NCBI RefSeq assembly: GCF_018863195.1
Contig: NZ_JAHKRT010000004.1
Location: forward strand, 124,001 to 188,000
DNA: 64,000 nucleotides
Direction: 5' to 3'
Source of the DNA: Sphingomonas quercus
GTDB lineage: Bacteria > Pseudomonadota > Alphaproteobacteria > Sphingomonadales > Sphingomonadaceae
Shown: positions 59,000-64,000 of the stretch, in pieces
Layout: the number at the start of each line of letters is the position of its first letter
Numbering within the stretch: position 1 is the first letter of the stretch
The notes under the pieces: generated by a model
The model's database searches: none
Seen by the model: the letters and a program-made list of their open reading frames with translations, nothing else
What the model was told of the DNA's origin: nothing
Translations under genes and position numbers: made by a program

Positions 59000-60796
59000 A
59001 TGCGTGCAACCATCAAACTAAAGCTCGGGGTGACCTTCGGGCTCGTCATCCTGATGATGATTATCGTCAGTGCCCTCGGCATTTCTCGCATGTCCGTGCT
59101 CAACTCGGCGATCACCGAAGTGATCTACGGGCCGGCGTCGCGGCTCGAGACGGCGATGAGCCTCAACGGGGAAATCCAGACGCTGCTGCGCAACGAGAAG
59201 AACATCATCCTCACCAATGATCCGGAGACGATGCGCGATTTCGACAGCAACATCGCCAAGGGCCAGGCCCAGGTCGAGACGCTGCTGCGCAACGGTCAGG
59301 AAAAGGCGTCGGAAGCCGGCAGGCCGCTTTGGGCCGCGGCGCGCGACGACTGGAACGCCTACAAGCCGATCAACAACAAGGTTCGCGCCCTCGCCCTCGT
59401 GCTGAAGAATGACGAGGCCTCGGCCCTGTCGCTCAACCAGTCGCGCAAGGCCGCCGACCAGCTTTCCGCCTCGGTGAGCAAGATCGTCGAGCTGCAGAAG
59501 CAGCAGATGAAGCAGGTCGATACCGATACCGACGCGATGTATGCCAGCGCCCGCGCGCTGGTGCTGACCGCCTCGGTGATCGCGCTGATCATGGCGATCG
59601 CCGGCGCCGTGTGGATTTCGCGGATCGTGTCGGGCGGCCTGCGCCGTATCTCCGGGGCGATCAACGCCGTTGCCATCGGCGATCTGGAGAATGACGTGAA
59701 GGTCACCTCCAATGACGAGATCAAGGATCTGGTCGACACCGTCAACGGCATGACCGCCAATCTGCGCGTCTCCGCCAACCTCGCCGACAAGATCGCCGAT
59801 GGCGACCTCACCGTCGAGCATAAGGCGCTGTCCGACAAGGACATGCTGGGCCTCGCGCTGATCCGCATGGTCGAGCGCCTGCGCGGCGTGGTCGGCGATT
59901 CTTCTGCCGCTGCCGAGAATGTCTCGGCGGGCAGCCAGGAACTGTCGGCCAATTCCGAGCAGGTCAGCCAGGGCGCGACCGAGCAGGCCGCCGCCGCCGA
60001 AGAAGCCTCCGCGTCGATGGAGCAGATGGCCGCCAACATCAAGCAGAACGCCGACAACGCCGCCACCACCGAGAAGATCGCCCGCCAGTCGTCCAAGGAC
60101 GCCGAAGCGAGCGGCGTCGCCGTCGAGCGTGCCGTCACCGCGATGCGCACGATCGCCGAGAAGATCGGCATCGTCCAGGAGATCGCCCGCCAGACCGACC
60201 TGCTCGCGCTGAACGCAGCCGTCGAGGCGGCGCGCGCCGGCGAGCATGGCAAGGGCTTTGCGGTCGTCGCCTCTGAGGTACGCAAGCTCGCCGAGCGCAG
60301 CCAGACCGCGGCTGCCGAGATCAGCTCGGTGTCCGGCGACACGGTGAAGGCCGCGCAGGAGGCCGGCGAAATGCTGACCAAGCTCGTCCCCGACATCCGC
60401 CGCACCGCCGAGCTGGTGTCGGAGATCAGCTCCGCCTGCCGCGAGCAGGACATCGGCGCTGCCCAGATCAACCAGGCGATCCAGCAGCTCGACCAGGTCA
60501 CCCAGCAGAATGCCGGCGCCTCCGAGCAGATCTCGACGACCTCGGAAGAGCTCGCTGCCCAGGCCGAGGAACTGCAGACCTCGATCGCCTATTTCCGCGT
60601 CGCCTCCAACGGCCCGAAGGCGGCGGTGCAGACGCGCCGTCCGGCCCAGCCTGTCCGCAAGCCGGCCGCCGCGCCCAAGGCCGCCCGGTCGAGCTCGGTC
60701 GCCGACCAGCAGGCCCGCGCCCGCGGCTATGCGCTGGATCTCGCCAATGGCGGTCCGGACGCCGACGACGCCGATTTCGGGGTGAAGGCAGCATGA
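59000..60796 (+). CDS. Methyl-accepting chemotaxis protein (second)
   Basis: 598 residues, same plan as the first: helix 1, sensor with [17 protein letters not shown], helix 2, but with two HAMP units (the second ends [18 protein letters not shown]), explaining its ~30 extra residues. The signalling domain is almost identical in DNA and protein to the first gene, while the sensors differ. C-terminus [17 protein letters not shown] resembles that of the first. The stop overlaps cheW2 by ATGA. Confidence 0.93.
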   Translation: MRATIKLKLGVTFGLVILMMIIVSALGISRMSVLNSAITEVIYGPASRLETAMSLNGEIQTLLRNEKNIILTNDPETMRDFDSNIAKGQAQVETLLRNGQEKASEAGRPLWAAARDDWNAYKPINNKVRALALVLKNDEASALSLNQSRKAADQLSASVSKIVELQKQQMKQVDTDTDAMYASARALVLTASVIALIMAIAGAVWISRIVSGGLRRISGAINAVAIGDLENDVKVTSNDEIKDLVDTVNGMTANLRVSANLADKIADGDLTVEHKALSDKDMLGLALIRMVERLRGVVGDSSAAAENVSAGSQELSANSEQVSQGATEQAAAAEEASASMEQMAANIKQNADNAATTEKIARQSSKDAEASGVAVERAVTAMRTIAEKIGIVQEIARQTDLLALNAAVEAARAGEHGKGFAVVASEVRKLAERSQTAAAEISSVSGDTVKAAQEAGEMLTKLVPDIRRTAELVSEISSACREQDIGAAQINQAIQQLDQVTQQNAGASEQISTTSEELAAQAEELQTSIAYFRVASNGPKAAVQTRRPAQPVRKPAAAPKAARSSSVADQQARARGYALDLANGGPDADDADFGVKAA

Positions 60797-61278
60797 GCGA
60801 GGCCGAGGAAATCCAGGCCGTGACCTTCGGCCTTGGCGCGGAGATCTTCGCGGTGCCGGTGGCACTGGTCCGCGAGATCCTCGATTACCGCGAAGCCTTC
60901 CACATTCCGAACGGGCCGGACTATCTGCTCGGCCTCACGGATATGCGCGGTCAGGGCATTTCGACCATCGACTTCCGCATCAAGCTCGGCCTGCCCCCTG
61001 TCACGCCGACGCCCGCCACGCGGATCCTGGTGATCGACGTGCCGCTGTCCGATCGGGTGCTGGTGCTCGGCCTGGTGGTGGATCGGGTGCTGGAAGTCAG
61101 CACCTTCCGCGCCGATCAGGTCGAGGCAGCGCCGGACATCGGCGTGCGCTGGTCGTCCGACTATATCGGCGGCGTCGTCCGCCGGGCCGGGGGCTTCGTG
61201 GTCATGGTCAACGTGGCGCGCATCTTCTCGGACGAAGAAGCCGTCACGCTGGCCGGGCCGCGCGCCGCCGCCGCCTGA
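60793..61278 (+). CDS. cheW: Chemotaxis coupling protein CheW (second copy)
   Basis: 161 residues. [48 protein letters not shown] and [18 protein letters not shown] are typical. Unrelated enough to cheW1 to be an old duplicate, perhaps pairing with different receptors. Translationally coupled to the second receptor. Confidence 0.92.
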   Translation: MSEAEEIQAVTFGLGAEIFAVPVALVREILDYREAFHIPNGPDYLLGLTDMRGQGISTIDFRIKLGLPPVTPTPATRILVIDVPLSDRVLVLGLVVDRVLEVSTFRADQVEAAPDIGVRWSSDYIGGVVRRAGGFVVMVNVARIFSDEEAVTLAGPRAAAA

Positions 61279-61362
61279 ACTCGCCAACCCTCCCAAACCA
61301 GATCCCCGCGGGGTCGCCCTTCCCGGGCGGCCCCGACGGGCCCCAGCATCGGAGCCGCGCCC

Positions 61363-62232
61363 TTGTCCGCAGCCGCACAAAAGATCCCGGCCCAGGCTTC
61401 CAGCCCGAGTGGCGATCGCCTCAGCAAACGTAATTTCAGTCGGCTTGCGGCCTATATCTACGAATATTCCGGCATCAAGATGCCGGAAAGCAAGCTCACC
61501 ATGCTTGAAGGCCGGCTGCGCCGCCGCGTGCGCGCCACCGACACGGCCTCGATCGACGACTATTGCAGCTATGTCTTCGACGGCGACAATCTCGCCACGG
61601 AAGGGCTGCACCTGATCAATGCGGTGACCACCAACAAGACGGACTTCTACCGCGAGCCGGCGCATTTCGTCTATCTGCGCGAAAAGGCGCTGCCGACGCT
61701 GGTCGGCCGCGGCATCCGCCGGGTGCGGGCGTGGAGCGCCGCCTGCTCGATCGGCGCCGAGCCCTATACCATCGCCATGGAGCTCGATGATTACGCCGAC
61801 AGCAAGGGCGGCCCGGACTATGGCATCCTCGCCACGGATCTCGACACCGAGGTGCTCGCCGCCGCGCGCCAGGGCATCTACCAGAAGGAACTGCTCGAGC
61901 CGGTGCCGGCGCGCATCGCCCAGAAATACGTCATGCAGCCGCGCGATCCGCGCCGCCGCGACGTCCGCATCACGCCCGATCTGCGCAGTGCGATCGGCTT
62001 CGGCCGGCTCAACCTGATGGACGATCACTATCCGGTCGGCGAGCCGATGCACCTGATCTTCTGCCGCAACGTGCTGATCTATTTCGACAAGCCGACGCAG
62101 CGCGGCGTCGTCTCGCGGCTCGTCGATTGCCTGGCGCCGCAGGGCTATCTGTTCCTCGGCCATTCGGAATCGATCGCCGGCTTCGACCTGCCGCTGACCC
62201 AGGTCGCCAACACCGTGTTCCAGCGGAGCTGA
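61363..62232 (+). CDS. cheR: Protein-glutamate O-methyltransferase CheR
   Basis: 289 residues. SAM-dependent methylation of receptor glutamates. [36 protein letters not shown] and [19 protein letters not shown] are the CheR motifs. The TTG at 61363 is chosen because GGAG lies 9 bases upstream and no ATG precedes the conserved N-terminal domain. The 84-base gap before it contains a GC-rich hairpin near 61307-61341. Confidence 0.94.
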   Translation: MSAAAQKIPAQASSPSGDRLSKRNFSRLAAYIYEYSGIKMPESKLTMLEGRLRRRVRATDTASIDDYCSYVFDGDNLATEGLHLINAVTTNKTDFYREPAHFVYLREKALPTLVGRGIRRVRAWSAACSIGAEPYTIAMELDDYADSKGGPDYGILATDLDTEVLAAARQGIYQKELLEPVPARIAQKYVMQPRDPRRRDVRITPDLRSAIGFGRLNLMDDHYPVGEPMHLIFCRNVLIYFDKPTQRGVVSRLVDCLAPQGYLFLGHSESIAGFDLPLTQVANTVFQRS

Positions 62233-62236
62233 TCCC

Positions 62237-63334
62237 ATGGCACTGCTTACCAAGAAGAAGTTCCGCGTCCTCGTCATCGACGATTCCGCCAGCGTGCGCC
62301 AGACGATGACGCATATTCTGGAAGAAGACCCCGAGCTGGAGGTGATCGCGGCCGCCGCCGATCCCTTCGCCGCGGCTCGCTATATTCATGAGGAAGTGCC
62401 CGACGTCATCACCCTCGACGTCGAGATGCCGCGCATGGATGGCATCACCTTCCTGCGCAAGCTGATGATCCAGTGTCCGGTGCCGGTGGTGATGTGCTCC
62501 TCGCTCACCGAGGAGGGATCGGAGACGTTGCTGCAGGCGATGGAGGCCGGCGCCGTCGACGTCATCCTCAAGCCGCGCGTCGGCGTCGCCGATCATCTGG
62601 CCGAGGCGCATCTCCAGATCCGTGACGTGGTCAAGGCCGCCGCCCGCGCCCGCATCAAGGGCCGGCCGGCGGCTCCCCGGGTGGCGCGGCCGGAAGGGCC
62701 TGAGAAGAAGCTGACCGCCGACGCCGTGCTGCCGCCGCCGAGCGGCCGGGCGATGAGCCGCACCACCGAGATGATCGTGTGTATCGGCGCTTCGACCGGC
62801 GGCACCGAGGCGCTGCGCGAGGTGCTGGAGGCGCTGCCCGCCAATTCGCCGGGTATCGTCGTCGTCCAGCACATGCCGGAAAGCTTCACCAACGCCTTTG
62901 CCCGCCGCCTCAACACCTTGTGCGAGGTGGATGTGAAGGAAGCCGTGGACGGCGACCCCGTATTGCGCGGCCATGTGCTGATCGCACCGGGCGGCAAGCA
63001 CCTGATGCTGGAACGCCAGGGCGCGCGCTACGTCGTCGCAGTGAAGGACGGGCCGCTGGTGACGCGGCATCGCCCATCGGTGGACGTGCTGTTCCGCTCG
63101 GCGGCGCGCTCGGCCGGCTCGAACGCGGTCGGCATCATCATGACCGGCATGGGCGACGATGGCGCCCGCGGTCTGCTCGAGATGAAGCAGGCCGGCGCCC
63201 GCACCTTCGCGCAGGACGAGGCCAGCTCGATCGTGTTCGGCATGCCCAAGGAGGCCATCGCCCGCGGTGCCGCGGACAAGATCATTCCGCTACAGAATAT
63301 CGCCCGCGAGCTGCTGCACGCGACGGCACGATAG
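62237..63334 (+). CDS. cheB: Protein-glutamate methylesterase/deamidase CheB
   Basis: 365 residues. N-terminal receiver with phospho-acceptor D61 in [11 protein letters not shown], and C-terminal methylesterase with Ser in [12 protein letters not shown], His in [10 protein letters not shown] and Asp in [13 protein letters not shown]. Last gene of the operon; four bases after cheR. No cheD or cheZ follows. Confidence 0.95.
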   Translation: MALLTKKKFRVLVIDDSASVRQTMTHILEEDPELEVIAAAADPFAAARYIHEEVPDVITLDVEMPRMDGITFLRKLMIQCPVPVVMCSSLTEEGSETLLQAMEAGAVDVILKPRVGVADHLAEAHLQIRDVVKAAARARIKGRPAAPRVARPEGPEKKLTADAVLPPPSGRAMSRTTEMIVCIGASTGGTEALREVLEALPANSPGIVVVQHMPESFTNAFARRLNTLCEVDVKEAVDGDPVLRGHVLIAPGGKHLMLERQGARYVVAVKDGPLVTRHRPSVDVLFRSAARSAGSNAVGIIMTGMGDDGARGLLEMKQAGARTFAQDEASSIVFGMPKEAIARGAADKIIPLQNIARELLHATAR

Positions 63335-63386
63335 GGCGCATGCCCGATCGGCCGCCGACGTGCAGCGGCCTCGTGCTGACCGGGGA

Positions 63387-64000
63387 TCAGCCGAGATTTT
63401 CGGCGACGCGGCCCGATCCGGCCCGGCGGCGGCGCGCGGTCACCCCGATCACTCCGAAGCCGAGGACCAGCATCGCCCAGGTCGCCGGCTCCGGCACCGC
63501 CGGAGTGCCGTCGTCGAAGCGCAGGATCGAAGGGGCGCCGTTCGCCGCGATGTACCACAGTTGATAGATGTGGCCGGCCTCCAGCGTCGGCAGCATCGTC
63601 GTCGCAGCCACCGTCGGCCCTTCATTGCCGGAAATGAGGTTGCCGCTGCTCGTGGTGATGTCGAACAGCGAAATGCCGTCATCATGGGTGATGGATGCGC
63701 CAACGAGATTCGTCGCGAACGTGAAGTTGAACGCGAACAAGGTCACGGCGTCGAAAGTCGGCGTGCTCATCTGATCGGCGGGCAGGCCCACGCCGGGGAT
63801 GAAATTGCTCATCAGATCGGTCGCCTGACTCATGTTCGCGAAGTCAATCGGCCCGCTGTAGTTGAAGGACCCGACAAATGTCTGGCTCGTCACCGGATTG
63901 CTTGGCAGAGCCTGCTGGCTGGGATCGCTGATATCCCCCGGATTGCTACTGTTCCCGTGCCAGACATTGAAGTTGGTCGAAGTAACGACGGTTGCGGCAT
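63387..64000 (-). CDS. PEPxxWA-CTERM sorting domain protein, N-terminus beyond window
   Basis: The frame is open to the right edge, so the start and signal peptide are missing (at least 204 residues visible). The interior is rich in Asn, Ser, Thr and Phe, with an extracellular beta-type look, not matched to a named domain. It ends in VPEPATWAMLVLGFGVIG, a membrane helix and an Arg-rich tail, the same sorting signal type as the 7.4 kb CHRD protein. Converges on cheB. Confidence 0.85.
   Translation of the reverse strand, partial: AATVVTSTNFNVWHGNSSNPGDISDPSQQALPSNPVTSQTFVGSFNYSGPIDFANMSQATDLMSNFIPGVGLPADQMSTPTFDAVTLFAFNFTFATNLVGASITHDDGISLFDITTSSGNLISGNEGPTVAATTMLPTLEAGHIYQLWYIAANGAPSILRFDDGTPAVPEPATWAMLVLGFGVIGVTARRRRAGSGRVAENLG

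Overview
The window is about 64 kb of GC-rich chromosome from an alphaproteobacterium, most likely a member of the Sphingomonadaceae (Sphingomonas or a close relative). Pointers are the two PEPxxWA-type C-terminal sorting signals, the hisZ-purA pair, a DUF4893 protein, a SciP-type CtrA inhibitor, a CarD regulator next to a ferredoxin gene, and the rnd-lptC-lptA-lptB-rpoN order. I saw no rRNA, tRNA, phage, insertion sequence or CRISPR array. Apart from one decayed gene, this is a stable housekeeping region with accessory modules between core genes.

Layout. 0-11 kb: core metabolism (nudC at the edge, pheA, a membrane cytochrome c, a LOG-type hydrolase, an extensin-like protein, serC-serA, a secreted CHRD protein, a DUF559 pseudogene, hisZ-purA). 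11-17 kb: two small low-complexity secreted proteins, then dnaJ-like, BrkB/YihY, fabI and aroC on the minus strand, and a zinc-ribbon metallopeptidase. 17-28 kb: a glycine-rich double cold-shock protein, TerC, the LPS-export cluster with rpoN, a minimal NfrB/NfrA-like exopolysaccharide pair, and TauE with TIGR02186. 27-36 kb: M23 peptidase, Suv3-like helicase, S4 protein, ferredoxin, CarD, two GIN-domain proteins, DUF4893 and DUF445. 36-43 kb: an RND efflux pair, two small YeaQ-type membrane proteins around a SIMPL protein, and sciP. 43-47 kb: mnmA and the pdxH-CDF-phzF operon.

Two blocks on the right stand out. 46,982-53,688 is a tight three-gene operon carrying two transglutaminase-like domains, a DUF2126 amidoligase-like domain, a circularly permuted ATP-grasp and an alpha-E domain. 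Comparative genomics predicts a peptide-ligation system for such operons, but I know of no defined substrate or product. 53,999-63,334 is a complete chemotaxis operon (STAS, cheY, cheA, cheW, two receptors, cheW, cheR, cheB). The receptors share an almost identical signalling module, which suggests recent gene conversion. An AT-rich 310-base region upstream holds a 19-bp perfect palindrome, a CtrA-like site and a sigma-28-like promoter.

Regulatory themes: sciP is present, a perfect TTAA-N7-TTAA CtrA-type site lies before the M23 peptidase, and a near match lies before the chemotaxis operon, so cell-cycle control of wall remodelling and motility is plausible. Hairpins that enclose the ribosome-binding site are visible before serC (a serC-leader-like RNA) and hisZ.
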